From contig JACDQD010000004.1 of the NCBI GenBank assembly GCA_019843655.1, positions 31,197,872 through 31,261,871 of the forward strand: a stretch of DNA of 64,000 nucleotides, in the 5' to 3' direction. Shown one piece after another: positions 24,941-39,800 of this stretch. A program made the position numbers and the translations under genes. The stretch's first letter is position 1. The number at the start of each line of letters is the position of its first letter. Source of the stretch: Lethocerus indicus (taxonomy: Eukaryota > Arthropoda > Insecta > Hemiptera > Belostomatidae). The notes beneath the pieces were generated by a model. That model was not told where the DNA came from and ran no database searches. It saw only the letters and a list, made by a program, of their open reading frames with translations.

Positions 24941-27900
24941 AGTCCGCGCAACGTTTCATACTTTAAAATCTGTAATACGCTTAGAAATAAATGTTTTTAT
25001 GTACGTTTTTATCGTCAGGAATGCCGAGTTGACATTTGCCTTTTCTTTAAACCCTCCGAAGAATTCTCAACGTTAAAATTCCCTCATTAATTGTCCTCCG
25101 TCTTATCACATAATGTATATGTTGCGCCGGCGAGGGCAATAAATGACACCGGTCGGGCATAAATCATTTTCAATATTAGGCACAGCGTATTCTCGGCTAC
25201 ACTACTCTGCCTCGCATAAATGTCAAAATGAAATTCGAGGCGCATTTCTTTAACCCTGAATACGACATTTCCCGAGAGAAGTACGGTCGCATGTTGAGGC
25301 GTTTTTTGTGCGAACGTAATCACGCAATATTTGTACGTCCCTTTCTAATATGAAGTAACGATTATTCTGCAATACTTCGAAGCATTTTCGTCACAATTAA
25401 CGGAGAGATGTACGGACTAAGGTAGAGTAATCGTGTCGTGTAGATAAGCCGGAGATTCATCACGGATACTCACAGAAACATCAAGAACTCTAGAGGCTTT
25501 TTGTCTGCTCTGGTCGCGTTCACCGCTCTTTTGTAGATGTAACTGGTATTGCTGGATACTTAATTATATTACTAACTGATCGCTACTGATTTTTGCGAGA
25601 AGTTCAGGCCGATCTCATGTCCAAATGAACGACTGGCGGCTGAGAACGTTGTATTCGAGACTGCTCGGGGCTGTCGGTGCCTCAAGTTAATATAATTTCG
25701 ACTTAAGCCGAAGACGGGAGCGATTATTGCCGCATGAACGGTACCGTCGAGTGTACTCCGGGCACTCGGCAGTCGATTGTGGGCTGAGAAGCGCGGTTTC
25801 CGAGGCGGGAGGAAACCCTCCGAGGATCGCATGTCTCGTTCACAACCCACAATTCAACAGCGTTAAGCCCCAATTGACTCGTTCTGAATTAATGGCTTGT
25901 TCTCGGAGGGGGCCCCTCTTCCTTTAAGCAACCGAAAATCGTTATCATAATTCCGCGAAGGAAATTCAACCCCCCGAAGGAGCTGGCTGGAATTAGCGCC
26001 ATAATTTTATAATTTATTCCGCCCTTTAAAATGCCACCGAGCGATAACAGTATTAGAGGGGAAAAATGACTGAAAATAAGCAATTGTGGGATTCTCTGTG
26101 CGCCTAATATAAATTACACGAAAATAGTCATACTAATAAATTATTTGTTGACTAAATAACCTTGAATATGTGATGAAAATCCTGTCATACGCCCAAGTAC
26201 TGTCCTCAATTATTTGCAGAAATTCCATTAATATAAAAAAATTCAATTGAATCTATGATGAAAGAATATAACGAATGGGAAACCTCTCGTTCATTCTTCT
26301 TCAAAGAAAAGTAACTCCACTCGTCATCCTTCTTCTTCTTCTGTACCCAGCATCAATATATATGGAGGACATCACTTCTTTTTACCTTCTTTTTAATTAC
26401 TGCCGCACCCAATTAATTTTCAGCGTAATCATAGACCCTTGTTCGCTGTGTAAAAACACGCCCCGCTAACGCAACAATAATAAAAGCATTTATAGAAGAT
26501 TTTGCACCAAGCCATTTTGCGCGAGATAATGGAAGGTACAAATCCTTGTCCTAAATATGAAACAAACTGTAAATATTATTATACATACTGTCACACGGAC
26601 ACGGATCAATGAAAAAATTTTTCCATTATAATTCAAGGCTGGTTCAAAATTATATTAGGAAATCTAACGATTTTATGTTGTCTCCCCATCAATATTAGCT
26701 GGTGATTTATGTCATCACTGCCACCGTCAGTTTGTCCTCATTAGCAAAAAAAATACTGGTGGACACAAGCAAATGTTGTGAAATTTAAATCAAAGAAATA
26801 TATGATGTTGGGGACCATAAATGTTTCTTTGAAACTATTCTATATATAGAACAATATATATAATAATGATAAGAGATGCAGTTAAAAATTAGCACTAATA
26901 TATTAAATTAGGATAATATAAAGTAGGAACTCGAGAGAATAGAGGAAATTCGCACGTGTTAATTTATGCATAAGGGAGAGCACAATTAAGGGCGGAGGCA
27001 ACACAGCCCCGGTGCGGCTTAGCCGCCATAATTGGATAACAAGCGTCAATTGTTTTAAGGGATGGAAAATTTAAACGTATAGAAAATGTATAGAGGGGTT
27101 CCGCCCCCTCAGAATATTTGGGGGTGAACGTGGGATCCTTCCTCTGAAAATTGACCCCGGCCCCTTCCGGTGAACGGCCATATTCGGACACGTCAGTTAA
27201 ATGCCTAATGGCGTTTTAGGAACAGCTCATCGGGCATAAATATCCGAGAGGCGCCCCCGCCACTACCACTTCCCACCGCAGTCAACGATCGCGTTTCATG
27301 TGGGGATTACCAAATATTCGGGCCGAAATAGTCACTTGAACCGGAGCACACAACCCCTCTCAAATATTCACCCCCTAACCTCCACTTTTGTTGCTAACGA
27401 CTGGTAATTAACAAATGGACTAACGCCTATTTAACTCGCGACTTAACTTTGTCCCTCCATCAAAGCTGTTATCAGGTCACATTTTGTATCAATTGTATGA
27501 TACAAGAATATTTCTGTTTTCAGATAATATCGGCGAGTTTAATCACATTTCATGTATGACCTACCTTCAGTCCCGAAATTGATCCAATTCTAGACAGGTT
27601 TTGGCTTCTCGCCATCATCATTAATTCAGTGACGTAATGTTACCGAGAATGAACCTTAGAAAGGTGCCTTAAAATAATAATAATAATCGGTAGCGATATT
27701 ATAGCTAGTAATCAATAAGTGTTATCATAATTTATAATAATTTATTCGTTAATAAATAAAGGTGTATCAAAAGTCGAATTAAACCTGTTAACTGGCAAAC
27801 ATTAGCATACTAATCTCTGAAATTTAAACAAAACTGGAATTCTGGCTTCAACTTCTTCATTCCAGAAGCACGTATTCGACTAAAGTAGGAGTTATTAATT

Positions 27901-28000
27901 ATAAGGAGTTACCAATATAGGAGTTATTATTAAAAAGCACCAGAAATTACTACCGTGTATGTGTACTGGAAATTCTGGGAAAATCAATGTATCCCACGCC
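24941..28000. other. Interval without a recognisable gene
   Basis: AT-rich DNA. Open frames of 60-92 codons at 25087-25323, 25572-25927 and 26964-27191 give no recognisable product. A short (CTT)n run lies at 26328-26341 and an (ATA)n run at 27672-27687. The frame at 25087-25323 does not look like an upstream part of the retrotransposon relic. Confidence 0.5.
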
Positions 28001-31000
28001 ATGATTTAATTTAGTTAACGCGTATTCCAACAAAGTTGCCTACCGCAAGTCAATGAAAGGTTTTCTTAGTGGCAAATTTCATTCATGAAAATCGTTTTCA
28101 ATAAAACTGGACAATGAAACGACGGGGAGGGAGGCGTTTATTCTTTATTTGCTAACACCGTTTTTGCTAATTAAGAGCTATGTGCCCCTCTTATGATACG
28201 AAGGCATATATATTTAGTACTTACTACATCATCGAACTTATTGACAGTAGAGGAATTATATAGGATTCATACGCCTCTACATTTTAAATTCATAACCCAC
28301 CATTCAATCAGGAGACACAATTAGAATGGCCCGTTCCGGTTCCCTGGCAGTTAACACATATGTTTTCCGTTAATTACAACTCTGAATTAATTTTCGATTA
28401 ATAATGTCACTTGTCACCGACCGGTTAATTTGAAAATTACAACGGATCGTCCATTGATGAACAACCTAATGGTTAATTTAGAAGGCGGATTAGGGCGGCG
28501 GTTTCTTTAAATTGAAGTTCAGCTGTGCAGAAGCCGGCCGTGCTATTAGGGCGTAGCGTAGTGAGCGGGCGCCTCTGGCAATATTGAAGCCAATCTTGGT
28601 TATACTGTCTGGCCGACGAGGAGGGGTGAGTTCTGAATAAAACGATTTGACCCAAAGCTAAACCACCGGGCTCTCAAAAGGTCAAAGACAAAATGGGGAA
28701 TGAGAAAAATGGAAAATTGGTTTTTAAGAAAATAGTCGAGTGGGCCGAATAGAAAATAATTTAAAGCAATTTCCTGCCTTTCTTTTTTTTCAACTCGAAG
28801 CAAATTCACTTTATAGCATCTACCGTATTAACAGCTTTCTTCCATCTATCCAGTAGAGTTAGTTCGAGCCAACTTATGAAACAAGTTTTGTTCAACTCAA
28901 TTACAAAGTATAACTATGAGATTATAAAAAAATGCTTCTATTTTCCTTCTCCTCTCACTTGTTTAGTCTTATGTTGCACTAAACTTAGAGTGACATTCCA
29001 TTCGCCAGAACTACCTCAGAACCATTCTTTAGGCACCTTAGGAATGGACATTGGAACGCACTAAAACTGAGTAAGTTGTTACTAAACTGGGATACCAGAA
29101 TATATTCCGAGAAACCGAACACTTTCCCAGAAAGTATGACACTCTCTTATCCCATTCGGTATGGACACGGTAGCATCTAATAAGTCAATGCTTCAGCGGT
29201 CTCTGTGAAACAAATCATTCATGTTCCCGTTTGCCATTTACTTAATATTTATACCCGGACCAACAATAGTGGAGCCATTGGGGAAGCCGCAGGGACGCTG
29301 CAGGGATGATGCACAGGATTAGGTTAAACATTGAACGGTACCCGGGGCGAAACCCTGCGTGAGTTAGATCAACCATTAATGCCACTATATACTGCACACC
29401 TCTCCCTATACAACCTATACCGTATTATAATTTATCGCTGTTTTCTACATTTAACACATGGAGCCGGGATAATTATTAGCCGTAAATCAAATGCAGTTCG
29501 GCAAACTTGGCCCAGACCGCATATTCGATACAGGATATTACCGCGATCCATATGGCGCTTATTGCGCTTGAACTTAAAACCTCGAATAAGTAACGCGACG
29601 GTTGATTAATTTTATAATTTTTTTATTCTGGAAATTTAATTTTCCTTTTCTTTCCAAGAAGTAGCAGTTATTCAATTAAATAAAACACGAACGTATTAAT
29701 GTAATTTTTCAATAGCATTAATCATTGTTAACTGTTTACACCGAGTCAGAAAAACATTCAAATATAACACTTCTGGACAATACACAGGTCGAACAGGAAA
29801 TGCTTCGAGAAAGAATTAGAAACAAAGAAATATTATTGATATTTAATATTTTTGAGTTGCATATAATACAACCATATCACGCGATAACTGTAGAATCATT
29901 ACTGATACATTTCTGCAGTACTGCATCATATTCTGTAGTTAGACCGACCAGTGTATTCGAACCGTCCACGTTCAGTGAATTACTCCACGCCTAACCACAA
30001 ATTAACTGTAACCCACCAGTTAGGAAATGAACCAAATTTTCAGACTACTTTCCGAAATAACGAGTTGAAGTAGTGAGAAAGTGAGACGTGTCTTTTTATC
30101 TCGGATTTCACGGTCGAATCAGTCGTCGGTGATGGGTAAATTGTGAGTGATGTGGGTCCGTGCGAGTTGCGCTGAGCGTGAGCGGGGTGGAGGGTGGCGC
30201 CAACCCCTTTAAAATTTGAGCCACCACCCCCATCCACATAGCCCTCAACACAGGGCCCGAGTTTAGCGCTAATGACTTGAGCAAATAAGTCGAGTAATTG
30301 GCCGGAATTAGATTTGTTATAATCAAGCAAGGCATTGGGGGGGCTCAGCCGGCGCTTTTCAGTCACATCCCCACCCGACACCCCGGCATGGGCCGCCCCC
30401 CGGTCCCACTCTGAATAATGCCCCCAGCCACCCTCACAGGGCCCGCTCCTCCTACATTTGTGACTTGGGCGCTCTTTGTTGCCGCTAATTGGGGCCGTGT
30501 TGTCCCCGCCGCTCCCTAAACACGGTGTGCTACGCCCGTTGATGACTTTTTTCGCTTCTGTTCGATTGATTGGCCGACGCTTTTGTAGGCGACGTGCGGG
30601 GAATTTTCATGCAGCCGTTACCTTTTCCGTGTACATTACCGATATAACTTGTTTGTCATCCCACAAACGAGCGAAACATATGTACATGTACAGATATTTT
30701 ACCTTATTACGTTTAACCATTCTAGTTCGGAATACCGTAGTTTCCTCGTTCTTCAGTCGGGGAGCAGCCGAAACAGCACTACCGAGAGAACATACCAGTG
30801 AGAGGAGACTAAAGATTGAGAAAACTACGGTTTAACCATTCTGTAATTTAATTTTCCTTCCTTAGGTCTAAACTTTATACAATAGTATTTCGCTCAATAC
30901 AATTGACCGTTTTTTTAACCCGCTAGATTAAACCGTTTAATTTAAGATATCTTTTTGGTCAGGAGAGTTCGGAATATCATCACCGCACCGGTACTCTCAC

Positions 31001-33568
31001 CAACATCGTTTCATCAGGAGCTGGCGCAATACGGTGGCAGATGACCAGCTGCCGAAGACGATTAAATATTTGCACTATTTTCAACATCGGTATATCGAAG
31101 GTCAGTACAATATATTCCTTTCATAAGTAATTCGTTATCGGTAAAATTGCTACAGATATTGAGCCGAGATATGCGGTCATTAATCGATAATAATATAATT
31201 ATCGCAATAACGTGAACACTGTAATTGGGGCTCGTTCCCTCGTGTAAAACATTGTACACAAGATAGTGCGCGTGACATCGGAAATTGCTAAATTAATTTC
31301 CTCTCGAATGAGTTACAGTTGCAGGAAAATGGAAAAAGCTGCAATTAACTACTCTATCGAAATAGCCGCGGCGAGGACTGTTTGCCCAGTGATTCGAACC
31401 GGTCCGCAAAGTAGGAAAAAATGGAATTTCGCCGTGACCCAATAAAATTCTCACCGTCATAAACCGAGCCACTGGCCGGTGCCGATAACAGAAAGAACAC
31501 GACTGGATCCAGTCGACGTACAGGGCTTCAGAAGCCGGAAAAATCATCTTCGGAGAGACCGCTGGAAAATAAAAAGCGGAAAAATAAAATCGCGGCCCAC
31601 GTCTGGCCGCGGCGGCGAACGAGTGTAATTTATGAACACGTACGGGGCAACGGAAAGTGAGAGAGGTCGAACGATTTGAAGCCGCGCAGTTTCAATTATT
31701 GACCATTCAGAAACAACGCGGAAACGATGAAAAGTGTCCCTAACGAAGTTTCGCGGAACCGACGGCTAAAATGCGCCCACGATGAAGAGGAATAAATTAG
31801 TTGGCAAGTTAAACGTTAGAGAGCCAGCCGCCAGCCGCCAGTATTGAGTGTAAAACTTCCACTCAAGCCGACCAGACATGAGAATAAACTAAACAAAATG
31901 AAACTTACTTGGACGGTTGGGAGTTTCTGAAGACTGCGATTTTATTGGTAGACAAATACGGTATGGGAGTATGTTAGGCCAAGGGAGTATATATATTAGC
32001 GGTGCAGTTTTCATTTTAGTATTCATTCGTAACGATATTTATTTTAACTTTTAGATAATGTCTTTCATTTCCAACGTTTATACAAAATGGAAATTTTTGC
32101 TCTCAAAACGGCTTTGTGAGGAGATTTTTTAGTATTAAAGCATTTTTATATGTTTTAAAGTATCGGTTTGATTGTCCGGGAGTGGTCTGTCTTCACCTAA
32201 GTGCTGAAAATTTCTCACGATACATATACTTCGGAGGTAAGGAATCCCGCATTATTATAAAAGGGCGAGTTGAATTAGAAATTCTTCGGCCTGGAGAGTA
32301 ATCGTTCTCAGGCTACACTGTCGATAGTTTCAACCCCATAATGAGAGCTAGGAATCGGAGCCGGTCAAGTTGGAAAGGTCTTAAGAAGAAAGGCGCTTAT
32401 CAGATTGGGCTCGGAGTGATAGGATTGCTCCTTTTATGAGGGCCGGTGTCGAGAGGCTGAGAGAGCGCCCCTATTGATTCTCTCCATATTCTTTGTTGTT
32501 TCGTCAGGCCTTCTCCTCCTCGCCCCGCCCAGCCCTGCCGATGATTTGTAATCGCGTAAAAGCCCCGCACTGCGAAAACGGGGCCCCGATTTCGGCAACC
32601 CCCAACCCAAACCACCGACGGATTCGAGTCTTTTACCTTGCTCCTCGGAAAATCCATTTCATTTTTCGAGACACCTGAATCGTAGGTGTTAAAAATAGAC
32701 ACATAGATTCACAACGTGTCTATAGAACATTTTTTTTTTCAGAAAAATTCCTAACCGACTCGACTGTATTCTTGGTTTTTTGGGTAATGCTTTCAAACCG
32801 AAATTGTTTATTCCTGAATAATTTGTTTCCGTTTCCCTAAGTCGCCGACCCAAAAGGACAGTAATTCGATAGAGAACAGTGAACACTGTGTGGAATTTTT
32901 TTTAACTACTTAAAGTATAATTTCGAAGAATAAATATTATTTGAGTATTGCGTTTTGTCGAAATTCTGTGAATTAATTTTGATTAGACACTTGATTAAAA
33001 ATTCATTCATCAAATTTCTTAGTTTAATATTATAATGAATCTACATATTTTCGTAATAAGAACTGAGAGTATTCAGTCTATTATCCGCTACGTTGAAGCG
33101 TGTATTGTAATATACTATGTTCTGTGTGGTAGCGTATAACACCGTAATTGTTTGCTTCTATGGAAGAATCTATTGAATGCGCCTTATTACGATATTTATA
33201 ATTAACGATTACGTTAAAGCGATTAACCGTCGACATAAACAGTGCTGTACGACCACACCCCACACGTGAGGTGATCGATTAAACAGCTTATTCGGTATGC
33301 TTATTCTCAGACGGCGAGGGAACATCATGTCTTCGTCCCAGCTGCGTAACCGGCGTCGCATTTACATAATTATTTTCGAACACTCGACTTCCCAATTCGA
33401 ATGGGAATAGAACAAGCGGAGCCGTATAAACAATACGGTGTATTAGTGTTGAGCATCAGGACACGCAGGGTCACATGTCACGTACCGTCGGGAAGCCACC
33501 GCCGCCCTCAACACAAAATGGAATGCACTGATAGCCCCCGCTCACGCACCCATCTGCACGAATCCCAC
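28001..33568. other. Interval without a recognisable gene
   Basis: AT-rich with moderate GC patches (about 30.15-30.6 and 31.3-31.8 kb). A perfect 7-bp stem of CGCGGCC with a 7-base loop lies at 31591-31611. Small tandem CCAGCCG units lie at about 31824-31842. Open frames up to 119 codons (30476-30835) are not recognisable. Confidence 0.45.
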
Positions 33569-33598
33569 TGTAAAAGCTCCCCAATGGAGGCTTTTACA
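33569..33598. repeat. Short inverted repeat (9-bp stem)
   Basis: TGTAAAAGC at 33569-33577 pairs perfectly with GCTTTTACA at 33590-33598 across a 12-base spacer that can add a CC/GG pairing. It lies within the longest open frame of the window (33401-33856), which otherwise has no recognisable domain. Function unknown; too short for a typical microRNA precursor. Confidence 0.5.
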
Positions 33599-36500
33599 AT
33601 AAATCAGATTCGGGCGTTTGGACAATTAGCGAGCGGCTATAATTCACCGGCAGTTAACATTCCATCAAACTTCGGTACCTGTCCGCAATCGGATGGAATC
33701 GGAGGTTACAAATCACCAGTTCATCTATCCGAGTACGATAAAATAAAATCTAGCGGTACCACAAGTTGTTGCGACAAAATTTTAAATTGTAGAATTTATA
33801 TCATTTTAATTCCTCAACAATGGAAAAATATCCTATTCCACCAAAGTTTCAGCTAGAGTGGCACGATTATAAATGTTGCTATACTATAATGAATATTCTC
33901 CCTTTAGGTGTTGTTTCAAAATGTTCGAAGTTGGCCGAGAAGAGTGGGTATACTTCTTGAAAATTCGAGCCAACGTACTTGTATCGGATAAATGAAGAAA
34001 ATTATGCTCCTCTCGGGCTCCCATTTATTAATAAGCCGATTTGCCAACAACAAATCCCCCACTGTTATATAATTGGAATTATCTGCCATCTTAATCCGAC
34101 GTTTTACCTACTAAGCATGACATTGCGTTAATTGGGAAAGAGGCCAAATTTGTATCGCATTGTCAGTGATTTAACTGAAAAATGTATAAATTTATAACTT
34201 ACAGTAGATATAGCTGATTCCTGAGGGTACATAAGACGAAAGAATTAGAAAGAATACGTCCGATTTATTGTAAATAGTAATAGATCATCTATGGAATATA
34301 CTTCTACTGATAGAATTTCCTTGATTAGAACTAACATATTAATAAAATTAACGTTCTAGAATACTAAAAATGAGAGGATTTGGGATCTTATATGAGTATA
34401 TTAACATGTAATGTAAAATCTGAAATTGCTTACTAAAATTATTCACCGAGTGTTTTCTTCGCATCAATACTACAGGTAGCAAGGAAAACATACCATCGAC
34501 ATAAAAATGATCAATAAATACTAAATATTAAATTAAAAATAAAATACTACTGTAGTTCGATAATGAATTGTTTATAATGCGAGCGTCCATTCCGACTTGA
34601 TTTGATCCGTTCAAAATAATTTGCTCGGCTAATTATTATGTAGAACGGCCAATGGAAATAAATAAAAATGATCGTGCGAAACAAGTATTCGAGATAAGTT
34701 TATTCCCTTTCATGACTAATGAAATACACTACGCCGTTATTGAAACCTATAAAATGTTATTCGGTATAATGGTCGGGTCCATTGTTTTTTTGGGGAGGAG
34801 CAGATTATCAGATGAAATTTCCAGCCGCCTTCTCGGAATCCGCGGGCACAATTTGGCCGCTGTAAGTAAACACAATTAACGGGACAGCCGACGGTGAACA
34901 CGCGAATGCGGCCACCCTCGCATTATCATACGGGCATACGCCTATAAGCGTATTCATTAAACGGTAACCCCAGATAATATCGACTAATTGGACATGGAAA
35001 CATCCATTCATCGGCATTTTTCCGAATCGGGCGTTACCCGGATAACCAAGGTGGATATTATAAATGGCGGAAGAAATCATTTTCGTCATCGGTTAAGTTC
35101 TAATAAATTCTAGGCGGGTCTGTGTAACTAAATCTCAACCCGTTATGTTTGATGTCATAAATAACTTTTTCTAATGTGACATTATCATCGTACATATTGT
35201 GGTTTACGATGATTATCGATCGTCTGTTGCGTCTTCAATAATAAGCTATTAACACATCTATTCAACTCGCGATTACTCATTTATTGTCTGAGGCCTATGA
35301 AGAGTATATTCTATTCTCGTATATAGAGAGGGGGGGAGGGGGTGGAAGTGCAGGTCTATTACTGGTGAAGAGGTGGGCGGGGTGAATATATCCAGAAACC
35401 TAAGAAAGCCTTCCCCCCTTCAACCTCCGGTCTATAAATAAAGCCGGGGGACGAGAGTAAGAGAAGACGGATAAAGGTAAAATGTATGTTTAAGTGTGCG
35501 ACAAGGGCCCGTATCGTCCTGGCTGGCTCAGAGTATACAAGACACGATAAGGCTGAGCCCCGGGGGAGGCGCGGGACCGTTCCTTAAGTCGAGTTCTGTG
35601 GGGGGCCGACGACAAAGTTATCTGAAACAGCCCCCCCGCCCCCCACCCATACAGCTCTTCCACCTCTGATACCAATACCTAAGTGATTCCCCCTGGGATT
35701 TATACCCGGGGACCTCAATATCGAGAGGCACAAAGTGCTTCCACAATAAGAAACAATAATGCCTCCACCTCACCCCTCAACAACCCCCAACTGTCCGCTC
35801 CCCCATCAACCTACCAGGCGGCCGGCACAGTTATGCGGGACAGTATCCATACCGCCCTACTAGTCTTCAATATTACTTTGTAACACGTGCCCGCACAGTT
35901 CTAATTATTTTTCACTTTAATATAATAATCATATGAAAAAAATCTGTCCCCACTATAGCTCTACTATAACACTAACAACTTTTTCAAGTTTTCAAACCAA
36001 AATAGAATTTCAACTTGAAAATGTCTCGATTCTTTTAGCCAGTCACGGTCCACTTTGAGAAATCTATTGCTTCGAGAGAAGCAACTATTAAATTACTTCG
36101 AAACAAATTTCACGTTCTTTCAAATCTCCGCTAAGATGGCGTACTAAAAATTAAAAATAGTTTACTGTTAAAAATTTGTCCTGTCCTTAAGTCATTCCCG
36201 ACATAAATTCCCGTGATTTTCTTTTATTATTGAAATGTCTAGAGGCGCTGTAGCCAATCTTATTTACTCCAGTCCATGAGTCCGGTACACCTACATTAAA
36301 TGGAGTGATATAAAAATTCATGCCTATAGTCTTTTGACAACGTATGTGATTATAAACGGATTCCTATCACGGTAACCGCTGAACAATTCTTGAAGTTATT
36401 AAAAAAAAATAATTTTAACTTATTGAAAGGGGTTTGAGCGATTTATCCTGCGATCGAGGGAATATCCCTACCTCCCCGTTTTTGACTCGTCTCAAATGGG

Positions 36501-36800
36501 ATCCGAGCAAAAGTTTGGCTGAATTATAGGTCGTCGACCGGTGAAAGTTCCGAGATCCAATACCTCTCCCCTTAAAGTGTTGGCAAAATAAATACCCAGA
36601 AAGTTAATCTCTCGGGATCGGCTTGACTCCATGTATTGAATTTCCCCGTTGGGAGGCGAAGGATGGTTGATAGCTGGCGCGGAGGGGATGGGTCGGTTCA
36701 CATGAACTATTTTAATTAATGTTTAGACCAACTTGGTCGAGAGAGCCTCCAGTCCTCAGCTTATCTCGCCTCGGTATTCTGCCTCCTCGAGATCTTCCTT
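33599..36800. other. Interval without a recognisable gene
   Basis: AT-rich DNA. A G-rich tract at 35330-35342 (G7, A, G5) and a GC-rich stretch at 35.5-35.85 kb are the only composition changes. A 7-bp perfect stem (TTGCTTC/GAAGCAA) with a GAGA tetraloop lies at 36067-36084. No gene product is recognised. Confidence 0.45.
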
Positions 36801-36801
36801 A

Positions 36802-36864
<63 letters not shown>
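36801..36864. repeat. (TA)n microsatellite
   Basis: About 64 bases of TA repeat with one early interruption (TACA at 36806-36810). Confidence 0.96.
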
Positions 36865-36865
<1 letters not shown>

Positions 36866-39800
36866 CCTCTTGAATTCACCCTCATACATGTAGTGTAGTA
36901 CACGTTAAAATTACCAGTTAAGTAGTGAAGAAATTGTACCACCCGAAAACCTCAGAGCAGCATCACAGAACAACGGCGTATTCTAAACACTTGTAGACGT
37001 CCCATAAATAAATTAAATTGTGGTAGTTTTATTTAAAATTCGGGAAGAGGGGAGAGTAATGTCGATTAAAAATAAAACGTGAAATTTGTGATGAAAATAT
37101 ACGGAAATCTAGGAGACGAGTTAGGAGCTTGGAAAATGTCATAGTTCAAACCTAGAACAATAATAATAGCCGATAACCGTAATACCTATTTCATTATTAA
37201 CATTATCGCTGATTATTTATAGTGCTTTGGGTATGTTACGCGGAATAAATTGGGACGTGATGGGGAGGAATGGAAAGTTACCGTTACCAGAATAATTTTA
37301 CGAGAATTCGAACCGGATAGCGAAGATTTGGACCAAAGAGTCCACATTTTTTCGCAATATCACTAATTAATATGTCACCGTTTGTTTCCAATTAGGGACA
37401 ATGAGAAACATGAAATCGATTCCGAGGGCGGCGGGTAACACAGAGAAGGGGAATTTCGAGAAAGGAAAGGGTTGCACTTAAATCCACGCACACAGTTGTT
37501 CACTTACACGTCACTAGCAAACAATTAGAAGTGGGTGGGAGAGAAGGAAAGTGGGGCCCGGCGGGAGGTAACTTCCAAATATAGGAGCCACTAATTACTT
37601 GCTCGAGCTTAATTGTCCCTTTATACGTCTCCGCTACCGGTTACAACTTTTCCCCTCCCTCCTGCCCCACCCACCCCCGGTGGGGTGCGAGGGGGTAAGG
37701 AAGTTGCGCACCGGCCCCAGGATCGTTTGCACCGCGCTTCTCCCACCTAACAACGAGCCACGAGCCCTCTCTATAGGCCAGAATACAACTTGCCCTTGTT
37801 ACCAGGACCGGCCCGGGGTAGTATCAATCGGCGCCTAACACCCTCCGCAAACAGAACCTCTTCAATTCACCACTGGCTGTTTGATCCCACCATCCTCGTC
37901 GATGGCCAGTCTTACCCGCATTCCAATATCCACTGATCAATAAGGAAAAATCTCTAAATCTGTGTGATCGCTGTACTATTTCTGTTAGGATAACGGCCGT
38001 TCGATACACATTTTTTTATCTGTGAATTTTTTCTATTATGAAAAATTCCTTTTCAAGTGTCTTCAAGGAATGGATACAGAATATATGAAACAAATTTCGC
38101 GCGTCTACAACGATACAATTACTACATTTCTATCACACTCATTGTCAGTTTACTTTTGCCTTATCCCATTGAATCCGGATAGTAGTAATCTAAAACTGCC
38201 TTAAAACGTCTTCACCGAATAAGCGAGAGAAAAGCCAAAACAGTACCTAATTGAAGTGAGGAATGACAGAAGTTGAGTTGTCGTTATACTTGACTCTTTA
38301 TTAATATAAATAATAAATTATTGGCGGCGAGTCTATCGATTGCTTTCGGTGAAAATGCGGAAAAGAAAATGGCTGTACATTCTCGCTTAGACCGGAGCTA
38401 TTGTTGATCGCTCGGGCGTCCAAAGCTATGACCATTCAGCCGCGAAACATCTGCAAAAAGAATTCGTGATAAATCAGGGCCCCTTCGAAATCTGTTGAGT
38501 TTAAGGATGAATGGGCCCGAAGCCAAAACGGTTGAAAAGGTGAGGCGTTTTATTGGCAAGCATCACTCCCTTGGAAGTGAGAATTGTTCCCAGAGTCCGG
38601 CCACTTATTTACAGCAAAAAAGCCCCTGCACGGGATACTGTATATTCCTCATCAATCTCCTAGAGTGATTATGGCAGTTTTTGAGGCAGACTGTTTAGCG
38701 CGCTAATTTTAATTACATTATAAAATTAAATAACTAATATATTAACTAATAAATTAAATAAGTTCTAAATAATTTTCTGAATTACAGCTGCATAAGCAGA
38801 AACAGTAGTAGCATCTAATAATATAATGAAACTCAAAATCCTGCGTGCTTGACCTGGCTACATTAGTAAAAACAAAAAATTATTCCTCGAACACAATACA
38901 ATGAAACATAAAAAGTGATAAAGTAAATTACAATTTACCAGTCCTTAGATCGTACAACGTGAAATGGATTTAAGTGAAATTACATCTTACCACTTTATTT
39001 ATTTTTTGCGGCAAAAATGTTCCTGCTTCTTATTTGTGTTTTGCAATCGGCACTTAATTAACATCCACCTTTTTCCTCTCCAAGGATAAAAAACGATTTT
39101 ATTGCCCTTAAATTTTCGTTGACGCGAAAGGACAATTCAGGCTACAAGAAACTCGATACTGAACTCAATATATGACAATGATGGAGGGCATTATCAATGG
39201 ATGACTTGAGCGGCGAAGCAATGTGCACAACGTTAATGAACAATCCTAAGAATACTTAGCAATTCTCCTGAATGCGGCCGACCGCTTTAATGATGCATTC
39301 GGTGAACTCGCAGTCGCGAACTAAATTTTAGATTTTCCTCACAGCGGTGTACACTGAGAGGAGTTAGGCACAGGGGTGAATTTCCTTAGAAGTCGGTCAT
39401 TGAAAATTGCGACCTAGATATTAGCACAATAGTTGCTAATAGATTGAACAAGGCAGTCAACTACATAGGCAATGGTGCCGTCTTTGATGTCATATTACTG
39501 AAAACGTAATTGCGTTAAATAACGGACTGAGTGTAATATATTCTGTTAAGATATTTTTCTCCCGAGGCCCAGACTGGATCACCGGGAAAAGGCGTTACAG
39601 TGTAATATTCAAACGTAACAACATAAAATATATTAAGATTAATGCATTCTGAAGGAGATGCCAGGACTCTCATGGGCAAATGATTGAAACCGTACCCTAA
39701 ACTTTTATACGGAGTTTGTTCAACGGGCGTACTTTAAGAGCACTGTACCAACTTACGATTTCCCAATCTTAATATACTTTCCATAAAGTAGAGATTCATA

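Noticed and set aside
25087..25323. Minus-strand frame upstream of the retrotransposon relic as a continuation of its ORF2
   Set aside because: Its translation lacks any reverse transcriptase or linker motif, and in-frame stops separate it from the relic.
31388..31410. GATTCGAACCGG resembles the reverse complement of a tRNA B box
   Set aside because: The flanking bases do not form a T stem, and no A box or acceptor stem lies at the right distance.
33401..33856. Longest open frame (151 codons)
   Set aside because: No recognisable domain, no good splice borders and composition like the surrounding DNA; a length like this can arise by chance in 64 kb.
38461..38540. Donor-like AAAAG|GTGAGG after a short open frame
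   Set aside because: The nearest AG upstream lacks a pyrimidine tract and the open frame is short, so the support is weaker than for the four segments listed.
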